DNA of 64,000 nt from DATAOG01 sp963782885 (lineage in GTDB: Bacteria > Pseudomonadota > Alphaproteobacteria > Geminicoccales > Geminicoccaceae): contig CAWALL010000014.1 in the NCBI GenBank assembly GCA_963782885.1, forward strand, positions 62,001-126,000, in the 5' to 3' direction. A program made the position numbers and the translations under genes. The notes beneath the pieces were generated by a model that saw only the letters and a list, made by a program, of their open reading frames with translations, made no database searches and was not told the origin of the DNA. Positions 36,240 through 44,159 of this stretch are shown here, one piece after another. Position 1 is the stretch's first letter. Each line of letters begins with the position of its first letter.

Positions 36240-36812
36240 CTAGGGCTCGCCTATCTGACCACTCTGATACGCCTCGGCTGCACCCGGTCGCTCTGCTGCC
36301 CACTGCAGCAATTCACGCCCGACGCGACGTTGTTTCTCACGAGAGAGCGTCTTGATGTCCGGGAAGACCTCGCGAATGTCTTTGACGATCCCCGGCTCTG
36401 GCGCGGGGTATGCCTCATACACCGCCAGCCACCAGAGATCGAAGGCTTGCACCTCCACCGCCCCGCCTCCAGTTAGCTCCTGAAAGTCATGGCAGGCGGC
36501 GAAAAGAACGATATCGACCTCCCGTTCGTCGAACTCGGTCAGAACCCCTTCCGGGTCCCTGTCCGCATGCTTGAAGAAGCTAGCATACCGGTGAAGCTCC
36601 TTCAGCACCCCCTTTTGCTCCCGCCCTGTCGCTCTGGAGATCAGATCGAGAGAAGATGTTTGCTTCGCCTTCGCCAGCTTGGTTGATAATATCTCGCGGG
36701 AGGCGGCCGCCAGCACATAAATTGGCACCGGATCACCGCCGTCAAAGAACATATGCACAGCGGCTATCAATTGTCTTACCGCCGCGTCTGTCTTGCTAAT
36801 TGGTCGCGCCAT
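36240..36812 (-). CDS. Uncharacterised accessory protein (190 aa)
   Basis: I do not recognise the family with certainty. It is a soluble, mostly helical protein beginning MARPISKTDAAVRQLIAAVH and containing KHADRDPEGVLTEFDEREVD and DFQELTGGGAVEVQAFDLWW. GC content is lower than in the chromosomal core. ATG 36812 has a GTAGGAG site. It follows the IS-split 152-codon gene by 20 bp, so it is probably the last gene of the operon that starts with the AbiJ-like gene. Confidence 0.75.
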   Translation of the reverse strand: MARPISKTDAAVRQLIAAVHMFFDGGDPVPIYVLAAASREILSTKLAKAKQTSSLDLISRATGREQKGVLKELHRYASFFKHADRDPEGVLTEFDEREVDIVLFAACHDFQELTGGGAVEVQAFDLWWLAVYEAYPAPEPGIVKDIREVFPDIKTLSREKQRRVGRELLQWAAERPGAAEAYQSGQIGEP

Positions 36813-37108
36813 GTCGTGCTCCTACTCCAATCTCACTCGTTTGCCTCGATGAAGCTGACCGCTATCACTGCGAACGCTCTGCGCTCTGATACGTCTAAAT
36901 CCTTGAGAGCCAAGATACCCAACGTGCCCCCCGTCTCTGCCAGGGAGTCGCCGCTCAGGGTCGCATCCATGTCCAGGCGGTGGCCTCGCCGCTCGGCGTC
37001 ATAGGCCTGCTGCTGGATAGCATTGAAGGCGTCGACAGAAATCGAGAACCGGATTTGGACAGGATCGTCCTGCACGATCTCCCCATCGAAGTCGTACCTT
37101 TTCCCCGT

Positions 37109-38171
37109 ACTAGCCCTCCATGAGTCTCAGGTAGCGCCAGCAGCGACGAGGCCGCGATAGGTGGTGGGGCGGGTCAGGACGGCATGCTGGATGACGCGGG
37201 CGAAGCGGTGGCTGATGCTCTTGGCGGTGCGGCGGTTGAAGCGGAAGACGTACTCGTCGAGATAGGCCGGCAGGTGCTTGTTCGAGACCGCGCCGTGGTG
37301 GGTGCCGAGCAGCCAACGCTTGGCGAGGCCGAACACCAGGTGGATCGCCGGCAGGCGCAGCGCGGCGTCGCCCCAGGCGGCGGCGAGGTTGATCGGCTGG
37401 TGGGCGTAGCCGGCGGCGGCGAGGCCAGTGTAGCCGGACCAGCCATCGGTGGTCACGGTCGCGGGCTTGGCGACGTTTTCGCCGAGGAAGCCTTCGAGGC
37501 TCCGGGCCGAGACATCGGGCACGACGGCCAGCCTCAGCCGGCCCAGGCGGCACCCGCGGGCCTGGCCGCGGCCGGTCTCGACCGCGCCGGCGACCGTCGT
37601 CTTGCCGGCTGCGCCGCGGCCGGAGCGGCCGGGCCTGGGGCCACCGACATAGGTCTCGTCGGCCTCGACCTGCGCGCCAAGCGGCGCCCGCTCCGGGCGC
37701 ACCATCGCGCGGCGGATCTTGTGCAGCCAGCTCCAGGCGGTCTGATAGCTGCCGAAGCCCATCTGGCGCTGGAGCTCCATCGCCGAGATCCCGCCCTTGC
37801 TCGAGGTCACCAGGTAGATCGCGAGGAACCACTTGGCGAGCCCGGTCTTGGTCTGCTCGAACAGGGTGCCGGCCAGGATCGAGTGCTGCTTGCCGCAGGC
37901 CGTGCACTCCTCGATCAGGCGTTTCTTGTGGCTGTAAGCCTGACCATGCCCGCAGCCCGCGCAGCGGAACCCCGCGGGCCAACGCGCCCGCACCAGATAC
38001 GCCCGGCACTTGGCGTCCGTGCCGAAGCGCTTCAGGAAGCTCGGCAGATCGCGCGGCAGATCCGTCAGCAGCTCGTCGGCCATGGCACCCTCCCCACTAT
38101 GTTCGCTCTTCGTTCACCCTCCTCCATCCTGCCGCCGGAGTCAAGCAGCCTGTGCCTTGTGGAGAGCTAGT
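37109..38171 (-). mobile_element. IS1595-family insertion sequence, left copy (1063 bp)
   Basis: Ends are imperfect inverted repeats of about 23 bp (ACTAGCCCTCCATGAG outer, ACTAGCTCTCCACAAG inner). It is flanked by the 8-bp duplication TTCCCCGT at 37101-37108 and 38172-38179, as expected for IS1595. It interrupts a 152-codon gene. The sequence is identical, inverted, to the copy at 38375-39437 over its full length as far as read. Confidence 0.95.
37127..38083 (-). CDS. IS1595-family transposase (left copy)
   Basis: The protein has 318 residues. N-terminal zinc-ribbon: FRCAGCGHGQAYSHKK and EECTACGKQHS (CxxC pairs near 38 and 58). The ISXO2-like DDE/DDN core has VEADETYVGGPRPG (first Asp near 147) and VTTDGWSGYTGL (second Asp near 228), ending with FRFNRRTAKSISHRF. 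It appears intact. Identical in sequence to the right copy. Confidence 0.95.
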   Translation of the reverse strand: MADELLTDLPRDLPSFLKRFGTDAKCRAYLVRARWPAGFRCAGCGHGQAYSHKKRLIEECTACGKQHSILAGTLFEQTKTGLAKWFLAIYLVTSSKGGISAMELQRQMGFGSYQTAWSWLHKIRRAMVRPERAPLGAQVEADETYVGGPRPGRSGRGAAGKTTVAGAVETGRGQARGCRLGRLRLAVVPDVSARSLEGFLGENVAKPATVTTDGWSGYTGLAAAGYAHQPINLAAAWGDAALRLPAIHLVFGLAKRWLLGTHHGAVSNKHLPAYLDEYVFRFNRRTAKSISHRFARVIQHAVLTRPTTYRGLVAAGAT

Positions 38172-38374
38172 TTCCCCGTTACACGGGCTTCGATGCTGGC
38201 CACCCCGCAGAAGTGGCTTATCCCCTCTAGGTGGCATACCTTGGAGGCCCAGTCGTCGTCGTACGGGGCTGAGAGAAAGAGCTTAATCCCTTGGCCATGG
38301 AAGCGTATATCTCTTGATGAGAAATCATCGTCACCATCAACGATGCGGCCCTTCATAGTCATGGATCGAACTAA

Positions 38375-39437
38375 ACTAGCTCTCCACAAGGCACAGGCTG
38401 CTTGACTCCGGCGGCAGGATGGAGGAGGGTGAACGAAGAGCGAACATAGTGGGGAGGGTGCCATGGCCGACGAGCTGCTGACGGATCTGCCGCGCGATCT
38501 GCCGAGCTTCCTGAAGCGCTTCGGCACGGACGCCAAGTGCCGGGCGTATCTGGTGCGGGCGCGTTGGCCCGCGGGGTTCCGCTGCGCGGGCTGCGGGCAT
38601 GGTCAGGCTTACAGCCACAAGAAACGCCTGATCGAGGAGTGCACGGCCTGCGGCAAGCAGCACTCGATCCTGGCCGGCACCCTGTTCGAGCAGACCAAGA
38701 CCGGGCTCGCCAAGTGGTTCCTCGCGATCTACCTGGTGACCTCGAGCAAGGGCGGGATCTCGGCGATGGAGCTCCAGCGCCAGATGGGCTTCGGCAGCTA
38801 TCAGACCGCCTGGAGCTGGCTGCACAAGATCCGCCGCGCGATGGTGCGCCCGGAGCGGGCGCCGCTTGGCGCGCAGGTCGAGGCCGACGAGACCTATGTC
38901 GGTGGCCCCAGGCCCGGCCGCTCCGGCCGCGGCGCAGCCGGCAAGACGACGGTCGCCGGCGCGGTCGAGACCGGCCGCGGCCAGGCCCGCGGGTGCCGCC
39001 TGGGCCGGCTGAGGCTGGCCGTCGTGCCCGATGTCTCGGCCCGGAGCCTCGAAGGCTTCCTCGGCGAAAACGTCGCCAAGCCCGCGACCGTGACCACCGA
39101 TGGCTGGTCCGGCTACACTGGCCTCGCCGCCGCCGGCTACGCCCACCAGCCGATCAACCTCGCCGCCGCCTGGGGCGACGCCGCGCTGCGCCTGCCGGCG
39201 ATCCACCTGGTGTTCGGCCTCGCCAAGCGTTGGCTGCTCGGCACCCACCACGGCGCGGTCTCGAACAAGCACCTGCCGGCCTATCTCGACGAGTACGTCT
39301 TCCGCTTCAACCGCCGCACCGCCAAGAGCATCAGCCACCGCTTCGCCCGCGTCATCCAGCATGCCGTCCTGACCCGCCCCACCACCTATCGCGGCCTCGT
39401 CGCTGCTGGCGCTACCTGAGACTCATGGAGGGCTAGT
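38375..39437 (+). mobile_element. IS1595-family insertion sequence, right copy (1063 bp)
   Basis: Identical to the left copy but inverted. Flanked by its own 8-bp duplication CGAACTAA at 38367-38374 and 39438-39445. It lies 12 bp upstream of the split gene's start codon and therefore removes that gene's promoter and ribosome site from its reading frame. Different duplications show two separate insertion events. Confidence 0.95.
38463..39419 (+). CDS. IS1595-family transposase (right copy)
   Basis: The protein has 318 residues and is identical to the left copy: zinc-ribbon (CAGCGHG, CTACGKQ) then the ISXO2-like core with VEADETYVGG and TTDGWSGYTG. Intact. The two copies face away from the 199-bp centre in terms of ends but are transcribed divergently outward. 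Confidence 0.95.
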   Translation: MADELLTDLPRDLPSFLKRFGTDAKCRAYLVRARWPAGFRCAGCGHGQAYSHKKRLIEECTACGKQHSILAGTLFEQTKTGLAKWFLAIYLVTSSKGGISAMELQRQMGFGSYQTAWSWLHKIRRAMVRPERAPLGAQVEADETYVGGPRPGRSGRGAAGKTTVAGAVETGRGQARGCRLGRLRLAVVPDVSARSLEGFLGENVAKPATVTTDGWSGYTGLAAAGYAHQPINLAAAWGDAALRLPAIHLVFGLAKRWLLGTHHGAVSNKHLPAYLDEYVFRFNRRTAKSISHRFARVIQHAVLTRPTTYRGLVAAGAT

Positions 39438-39532
39438 CGAACTAATTTGCCATCCTGGATCGTAGAGGTCACAGCGAACCATTCCGAAATGCACGCAGAG
39501 ATATTGCATGTCCGGGAGCTCCTCATGAGCTA

Positions 39533-40374
39533 TCACTCCCCTGCCCATCGGGTTCGTTTAGACATCCGTCTTTTCGGCATATACTGGCCCCTCTTCGACA
39601 GGTACACAGTCACAGCGGTCGCGACAGTGACTACGAGTTCCGCATCCTCGAAGCCGGGGTCGCCCCCCTCTCGGAGTGGCGGCCTCGCTGGGACGCGTAG
39701 CCCCACAGCTTGCTCAGGGCGCCGTCCAGGGGCGAGGCGATGCCGAGCGCTCGCCCGTACCACTTCAGCAGATCCCCTAACGTCGCGTTGTTCTCGCCCG
39801 ACAACTCGCGCATCACGCACTCAAATGCCGCCATCGCGTGCTGGATGGCTCCCGAAGCATCGGGCTTTGGCCGGCGAGATAGGTCGCGCAGCGCCTCATC
39901 GATCTCGCGCGCCGCCGTGGCCCTGGTGTGCTCCACCAGCGTCTCAGACGCCTTTCGGGTCACGGCCTCGAACGGCTCAGAGCCTCTCACGACGATCTTG
40001 CCAGACCGCATCTGCCACCCGACACCGTGATCCCGGAAGAGCTTGTTGAGCCCGTCTTCGTACTGTTCACCAGTTGTGGGTTTCGTGCGGTTTTTGAACC
40101 TACTAAACACATCATAGATGCACTCAGCAAAGTCATAGACCTCGTACCATCGACAAAATGTAAGGTGGATACCAGAAGCGAGAAACGGATTCTCCGGTTG
40201 TTGGCGCTGCTGCCTGACGATCCGAAGCACGTCGTTGGGTGTCAGGCCGAACCTCATTGGAACATGAGCGAGCCAGTCGCGGAGCCACTTGGGCGCGTCC
40301 TCCCGGACTGTGATCTCTGGGTTGGGCGGCTGATAGCCGTGCCGCTGGGAGAAGGGCGCGTGGTCCTGGGTCAC
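39533..40374 (-). pseudogene. AbiJ-like abortive infection protein, frameshifted in a G tract
   Basis: The gene starts at GTG 40374 (AAAGGA upstream). The N-terminus FSQRHGYQPPNPEITVREDA fits the AbiJ_NTD4-type domain. The C-terminal part AAFECVMRELSGENNATLGD and LSKLWGYASQRGRHSE is the HEPN-like end common to Abi proteins. At about 39665-39672 a run of six G (minus strand) shifts the frame, giving a premature stop at 39631. The next frame gives the expected ending FEDAELVVTVATAVTVYLSK and stops at 39533. One base inserted or removed restores about 280 residues. It heads a probable operon with the split gene and the 190-aa gene. Confidence 0.65.
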
Positions 40375-40569
40375 ATTGGTGATCCTTTGCTGGCGCGCGG
40401 TGAGCCGGCCCGCTTCGAGCCATCACACCCACACGGCGGATATGGGCTCACCGTGACTCACCCGCAAGTAGATATGATTGGCGGCGCGCGTCACTCACCA
40501 CCAGGGCAGACTGAGCCAGTGGTGCTGCATCGCGTTGGCTTTCGTCGTGAGCCGGCGCGGGAGCGCCGT

Positions 40570-40667
40570 GGCCGGTGTACACGGCGCCGGCCGCTGCGAT
40601 AGAACTGCTCCTTGAGCGTGGAGAGGGCCGCGCGATGGACGGCCCCCGGACGCTTGCGGGTCGAGGC
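40570..40667 (+). promoter_or_regulatory. Upstream region of permease fragment, copy 1 of a repeated leader
   Basis: A block starting GGCCGGTGTACACGGCGCCG and running on through CCGCTGCGATAGAACTG precedes the permease start here and again at 41537 and 44160. The distance to the ATG is 98, 96 and 96 bp. A palindromic GTGTACAC lies at its start. It probably contains the promoter or operator of the permease operon. Confidence 0.5.
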
Positions 40668-40910
40668 ATGGCGTCTTTCATCCTCAGACGAATCCTCGCG
40701 ACCGCCGTGGTGATGGCGGTGGTCACGCTGTTCGTGTTCAGCCTCCTGCATCTCGCCCCGGGCGATCCGGCCGCGATCATCGCGGGAGACCTCGCGACCG
40801 CCGCCGACATCGCGCGCATCCGCGACAAGCTCGGCCTGAACGAGCCCTTGTACCTGCAGTTCTGGCGCTGGGCCTCGAACCTCGAGGTCGGCGACCTCGG
40901 CGACGGCTGA
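40668..40910 (+). pseudogene. 5' fragment of dipeptide-type ABC permease, copy 1
   Basis: 80 codons match the start of the permease at 44256: MASFILRRILATAVVMAVVT, then LHLAPGDPAAIIAGDLATAA and LNEPLYLQFWRWASNLEVGD. It stops right after GDLGDG. The upstream leader is also duplicated. Only the first membrane helix and part of the periplasmic loop remain. Confidence 0.85.
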
Positions 40911-40978
40911 GTACGACTTCGGCCTGTTCGGTGAGCGCTTCTCGGGAGAAGATACATGGCGATGCGGTCACGTCGGCT

Positions 40979-41020
40979 CTGTATGGCGAAACGGACTGTT
41001 GACAGCCTCGCCTGCTATGG
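40979..41020 (+). repeat. Dispersed ~42-bp element, copy B
   Basis: Same element as 31568-31609 and 41792-41832, here ending CTGCTATGG and lying just upstream of the first SnoaL-like gene. The 3' two thirds (from ACTGTTGACAGCC) recur upstream of the second SnoaL-like gene at 43618. Confidence 0.6.
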
Positions 41021-41043
41021 CCATCCCGGTGGGGGAGGGTGTG

Positions 41044-41412
41044 ATGAGCGATATCCGGAGCCTGCTCGAAGCCTTGTGCGCAGCGTTCAACGCGCACGAT
41101 CTCGACGCCATCATGGCCCAGTTTGCCGATGACTGCGTGCTCGAGATGCCACGCGGTCCGGAGCCCTGGGGGGCGCGGGCGGAGGGCAAGACGGCGGTGC
41201 GCGAAGCCCTCGCCGGCCGCTTCCAGGGGCTTCCCGATGTCCACTACGGCGATGCCACCCATTTCGTCGACGCCGACACCGGCATCTCCAAATGGACCCT
41301 GACCGGTACCACGCCCGAGGGCCGCCGGATCGAGGTGAGAGGCTGCGACTTCTATACCTTCCGCGACGACCTGGTGGTGCGCAAGGATTCGTATTGGAAG
41401 ATCGTCGCGTAG
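41044..41412 (+). CDS. SnoaL/NTF2-like protein, copy 1
   Basis: The protein has 122 residues from ATG 41044 (GGGGGAGGG upstream). It is an NTF2-fold SnoaL-like domain: LCAAFNAHDLDAIMAQFADD near the N-terminus, WGARAEGKTAVREALAGRF, and the ending DFYTFRDDLVVRKDSYWKIV. The family includes small cyclases, isomerases and binding proteins. It is almost identical to the gene at 43667; the whole block was duplicated. Confidence 0.88.
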   Translation: MSDIRSLLEALCAAFNAHDLDAIMAQFADDCVLEMPRGPEPWGARAEGKTAVREALAGRFQGLPDVHYGDATHFVDADTGISKWTLTGTTPEGRRIEVRGCDFYTFRDDLVVRKDSYWKIVA

Positions 41413-41536
41413 ATGATGCGCCAATCACGGGGCCTGCCTCGGCGGCCCGCAGGTTGGCCCGGATCGCGGCTGCATCGCGCGTCCTGTCGGTATCGGTTCG
41501 GCGCCAAAGCCGCAAGACGATCGCGCGGGCGCCCTT

Positions 41537-41632
41537 GGCCGGTGTACACGGCGCCGGCCGCTGCGATAGAACCGACCCGTAGTCGCCCGTAGGGCCGCGC
41601 CAGGGACGGCCCAAGGGCTTGCGGGTCGAGGC
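41537..41632 (+). promoter_or_regulatory. Repeated permease leader, copy 2
   Basis: Same GGCCGGTGTACACGGCGCCG ... GCGATAGAAC block as at 40570 and 44160, 96 bp before a permease start codon. Presumed promoter region. Confidence 0.5.
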
Positions 41633-41742
41633 ATGGCGGCTTTCGTGCTCAGACGAATCCTCGCGACCGTCGTGGTGATGGCGGTGGTCGCGCTGTTCGT
41701 GTTCAGCCTCCTGCACCTGGCACCCGGCGATCCGGGCGCGAT
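41633..41742 (+). pseudogene. 5' fragment of dipeptide-type ABC permease, copy 2
   Basis: About 37 codons match the permease at 44256 (MAAFVLRRILATVVVMAVVA, then LFVFSLLHLAPGDPGAI). Homology ends abruptly near 41742, after which unrelated sequence continues to a stop at 41876. It is a truncated duplicate. Confidence 0.85.
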
Positions 41743-41791
41743 CGGTCAGCCTTCGCGGGAGTGGGTGCGCGGCCAAGGGGTCAAGCCGGTT

Positions 41792-41832
41792 CTGGATGGC
41801 AAAGCGGACTGTTCACACTTCGCCTGCTACCG
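41792..41832 (+). repeat. Dispersed ~42-bp element, copy C
   Basis: CTGGATGGCAAAGCGGACTG ... CGCCTGCTACCG, like copies at 31568 and 40979. It follows the truncated second permease fragment by about 50 bp. Confidence 0.6.
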
Positions 41833-41980
41833 CTGCCCGGAGCCAAAAGCCAACTCTGCGGTCTGCTTTCCAACATGAGGCCAGGCCCTCGTGCGAGCGG
41901 CTTGTGAGATGGGGCGAGACGGCCATGTGCCCTATGCTATTAGGAAGGCGTCGGCGCCCGTCTGATGTGAGCCCGTCGGC

Positions 41981-42012
41981 ATGGACGGCCCGGCCTCGAT
42001 CCGGCCGTCCAT
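41981..42012. terminator. Hairpin, terminator-like
   Basis: A 10-bp perfect stem (ATGGACGGCC/GGCCGTCCAT) with a 12-nt loop. No T-tract. Role uncertain. Confidence 0.35.
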
Positions 42013-42098
42013 CGCGAGCCGCTGCAACGTCTGGACTTGCGTGAGCCTTGTTGGCCGCGGCGCTGCCGCGACGTGATGTGACTCCAGAGGGGTGCGCC

Positions 42099-42206
42099 AT
42101 GGCCCGCATGAGGGTCGTCCAAGTCGCCGCGCCGGGAGCGTCGTTCGATCTGGTCGGGCGGGAGCTGCCGAGCCCGGGGAGCGGTGAGGCCCATGCGCTG
42201 GTCCGA
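42099..42206 (+). pseudogene. N-terminal stub of a zinc-type alcohol dehydrogenase (MDR)
   Basis: About 35 codons from ATG 42099 read MRVVQVAAPGASFDLVGREL and PSPGSGEAHALV, the typical first strands of medium-chain dehydrogenases. Homology stops at about 42206, just before the next gene's ribosome site. The rest of the enzyme is absent. Confidence 0.6.
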
Positions 42207-42232
42207 AAAGATGAACTACAAGGAGAGGAGCC

Positions 42233-42616
42233 GTGGCAAGCCAGGACATTCGATCAGCTTTGGATCGGCACTGGACCGCCTCCAACGCCGATGATTTCGA
42301 GGCTGAGCATGATATCTACCACGATGACGCCGTCCTGGAGTATCCGCAATCAGGCGAACGCTTTCGCGGCCGTCGTAACATTCAAACCAACCGGACTTTA
42401 CAGCACAGCAAAAAGCGCTTTGCGATTCGGAGAATTAGCGGCGTCGGCGACCTCTGGATCACTGAATACATCATCTTCTATGATGATGAGCCGTCCTACA
42501 CCGTCAGCATCATGGAGTTCAAAGACGGCAAGGTGATCCGCGAGACGCAGTACTTCGGCGATCCGTTCGAGCCGGGCGCATGGCCCGCCGGCGTGGCGGA
42601 GCGCATCGATTCCTGA
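42233..42616 (+). CDS. SnoaL/NTF2-like nuclear transport factor 2 family protein
   Basis: The protein has 127 residues, starting at GTG 42233 after AAGGAGAGGAGCC. NTF2-like fold: HWTASNADDFEAEHDIYHDD, AVLEYPQSGERFRGRRNIQT and YTVSIMEFKDGKVIRETQYF. It is distantly related to the two SnoaL-like copies nearby but is not part of the duplication. Lower GC than surrounding DNA. The ligand is unknown. Confidence 0.88.
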   Translation: MASQDIRSALDRHWTASNADDFEAEHDIYHDDAVLEYPQSGERFRGRRNIQTNRTLQHSKKRFAIRRISGVGDLWITEYIIFYDDEPSYTVSIMEFKDGKVIRETQYFGDPFEPGAWPAGVAERIDS

Positions 42617-42658
42617 TCGAAAGGACGCGGCGGGCAATCCTGGCGAACCGAGTTTCCG

Positions 42659-43270
42659 ATGGGCCTTGACGCGATCGTCATACGCCGACTGCGGCGCACG
42701 GAGCTGCCCATTGATACCGTCGAGCTGGCGCGCGAACTCGTGGGCAGGGTGCTGGCCCACGACCTCCCGGAAGGCAGGATCAGCGGCCGCATCGTTGAAA
42801 CCGAAGCCTATGTCGTCGGCGATGCGAGCGGCCACGCGTTCCATGGGCCGACGGCGCGCAATCGATTGCTGTTTCTCGAGCGCGGCCACGCTTATGTCTA
42901 CCGCGCCTACGGCATCTCGTATCTGCTCAATGTCAGCAGCGAGCTGCCCGGGGTCGGTGCCGGTGTCCTGCTCCGCGCCCTCGAGCCGCTGGAGGGGATC
43001 GCGGCGATGATGCGGCACCGCGGCACCTCGCGACTTCTCGATCTCGCGCGGGGTCCCGGCCGGCTCGCCGCGGCGATGCGGATCGATCGACGATGCGACG
43101 GCGCCGACTTGTGCGCAGGCGGGCCGCTCTGGCTCGGTGCGGTGGCGCAGCCCGCCGGGCCCATCGATCGAAGCGTTCGGATCGGCCTGACCCTCGAGGC
43201 CGACCGGTTGCTTCGCTTCTACGAGCGCGGCAACCGGTTCGTGAGCGGTCCGCGGCGGCTCCGCTCGTAG
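42659..43270 (+). CDS. DNA-3-methyladenine glycosylase (AAG/MPG family)
   Basis: The protein has 203 residues, the normal length. Signature segments: ELARELVGRVLAHDLPEG, VETEAYVVGDASGHAFHGPT with the catalytic Glu in ETEAY, and GHAYVYRAYGISYLLNVSSE. It removes alkylated purines from DNA to begin base excision repair. It stands alone between SnoaL-like genes. A small hairpin follows the stop. Confidence 0.93.
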   Translation: MGLDAIVIRRLRRTELPIDTVELARELVGRVLAHDLPEGRISGRIVETEAYVVGDASGHAFHGPTARNRLLFLERGHAYVYRAYGISYLLNVSSELPGVGAGVLLRALEPLEGIAAMMRHRGTSRLLDLARGPGRLAAAMRIDRRCDGADLCAGGPLWLGAVAQPAGPIDRSVRIGLTLEADRLLRFYERGNRFVSGPRRLRS

Positions 43271-43666
43271 CGCGCGCTGAACAGTGGAACCGAGCGGCTT
43301 TGGGGGGCTCAGAGCCCCGATATCGATCAGGAGGCGGGCTGCACCTCTACGACATCATGGCCGCGATGTCTGAGGTGGTTCACGAGCAGCAGTGACATCC
43401 GCTTCTGGTGCAGTTCCGGTGCGCAAAGGAAAGCCGACATGGCGCGCGAGCAGAGGTTTGGTGGCTGGAGCGGCTTGCATCACGTCGCCACCCAGCGCCA
43501 GGCCCGCGGCCGTAGGCCGTCGTGGGCGGCAAGATCGGCTCCATCTCGCATCTGTCGGTGTCGGTCGATACTGAACCTGCACGACGGTCCGAAAGCGCTG
43601 TGGCCGGTGTACACCGCACTGTTGACAGCCTCGCCTGCTATGGTCATGCCGGTGGCGGAGGGTGTG
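43271..43666. other. Intergenic region with chimeric promoter
   Basis: No gene is recognised. Near 43304 there is a short hairpin. From about 43540 the sequence resembles the region just before the permease leaders (ATCTCGCATC...TGTCGG...TCGG), then GGCCGGTGTACACC at 43602 joins directly to ACTGTTGACAGCC at 43618, which elsewhere belongs to element B. This join marks a duplication breakpoint. Confidence 0.6.
43304..43318 (+). terminator. Short hairpin after the glycosylase gene
   Basis: GGGGCT, 3-nt loop, AGCCCC, 33 bp after the stop codon. No T-tract. Confidence 0.4.
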
Positions 43667-44035
43667 ATGAGCGGAATCCGGAGTTGGCTCGAAGGCTTGT
43701 GCGCAGCGTTCAACGCGCACGATCTCGATGCGGTCATGGCCTATTTCGCCGATGACTGCGTGCTCGAGATGCCACGCGGTCCCGAGCCCTGGGGGGCGCG
43801 GGCGGAGGGCAAGACGGCGGTCCGCGAAGCCCTCGCCGGCCGCTTCCAGGGGCTCCCCGATGTCCACTACGGCGATGCCACCCATTTCGTCGACGCCGAC
43901 ACCGGCATCTCCAAATGGACCCTCACCGGCACCACGCCCGAGGGCCGCCGGGTCGAGGTGAGAGGCTGCGACTTCTATACCTTCCGCGACGACCTGGTGG
44001 TGCGCAAGGATTCGTATTGGAAGATCGTCGCGTAG
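43667..44035 (+). CDS. SnoaL/NTF2-like protein, copy 2
   Basis: The protein has 122 residues and differs from the copy at 41044 at only a few positions (MSGIRSWLEGLCAAFNAHDL; AVMAYFADD). The start codon context GCGGAGGGTGTG is shared. The stop is followed by about 220 bp and then the full-length ABC permease, with exactly the same spacing as in the first copy. It is probably the functional unit, with the SnoaL-like protein linked to the transported compound (inference). Confidence 0.9.
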   Translation: MSGIRSWLEGLCAAFNAHDLDAVMAYFADDCVLEMPRGPEPWGARAEGKTAVREALAGRFQGLPDVHYGDATHFVDADTGISKWTLTGTTPEGRRVEVRGCDFYTFRDDLVVRKDSYWKIVA

Positions 44036-44159
44036 GTGATCCGCGAATGACCGGGCCTGCTTCAGCGGCCCGTAGATTGGCCCGGATCGCGGCTGCATCT
44101 CGCATCCTGTCGGCATCGGTTCGGCGCCAAAGCTGCAAGACGGCCGCGCGGGCGCCCTT

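Larger units (their letters stand above)
36833..38362 (-). pseudogene. Uncharacterised 152-aa gene split by an IS1595-type element
   Basis: The two halves lie at 38180-38362 (start ATG 38362) and 36833-37108. Removing the IS copy at 37109-38171 and one copy of its 8-bp duplication (TTCCCCGT) rejoins them perfectly in frame: ...HFCGVASIEARVTGK continues as RYDFDGEIVQDDPVQIRFSI. The rebuilt protein is acidic, soluble and has no family I recognise. Its upstream region is also hit by a second IS copy 12 bp before the start. It sits between an AbiJ-like gene and the 190-aa gene. Confidence 0.85.
41743..42098. other. Accessory intergenic stretch
   Basis: No gene is recognised. It contains element copy C (41792-41832) and a hairpin at 41981-42012. 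One minus-strand frame (ending at 41932) is open but has no motif or ribosome site. Confidence 0.5.

Noticed and set aside
38010..38536. Small open frames crossing the junctions of the IS copies and the central 199 bp
   Set aside because: They join IS sequence to the split gene and are produced by the insertions; the real gene is the reconstructed 152-codon one.
37109..39437. A composite transposon or one large palindromic element
   Set aside because: Outer flanks are not duplicated; each IS copy has its own 8-bp duplication, so they are two separate insertions.
40996..41018. TTGACA...TATGGC as a promoter for the SnoaL-like genes
   Set aside because: Spacing between hexamers is only 11 bp, too short for a normal sigma-70 promoter.
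43439..44035. 198-codon open frame that extends SnoaL copy 2 upstream
   Set aside because: The extension is low-complexity and crosses the duplication breakpoint; ATG 43667 has the ribosome site and matches copy 1.
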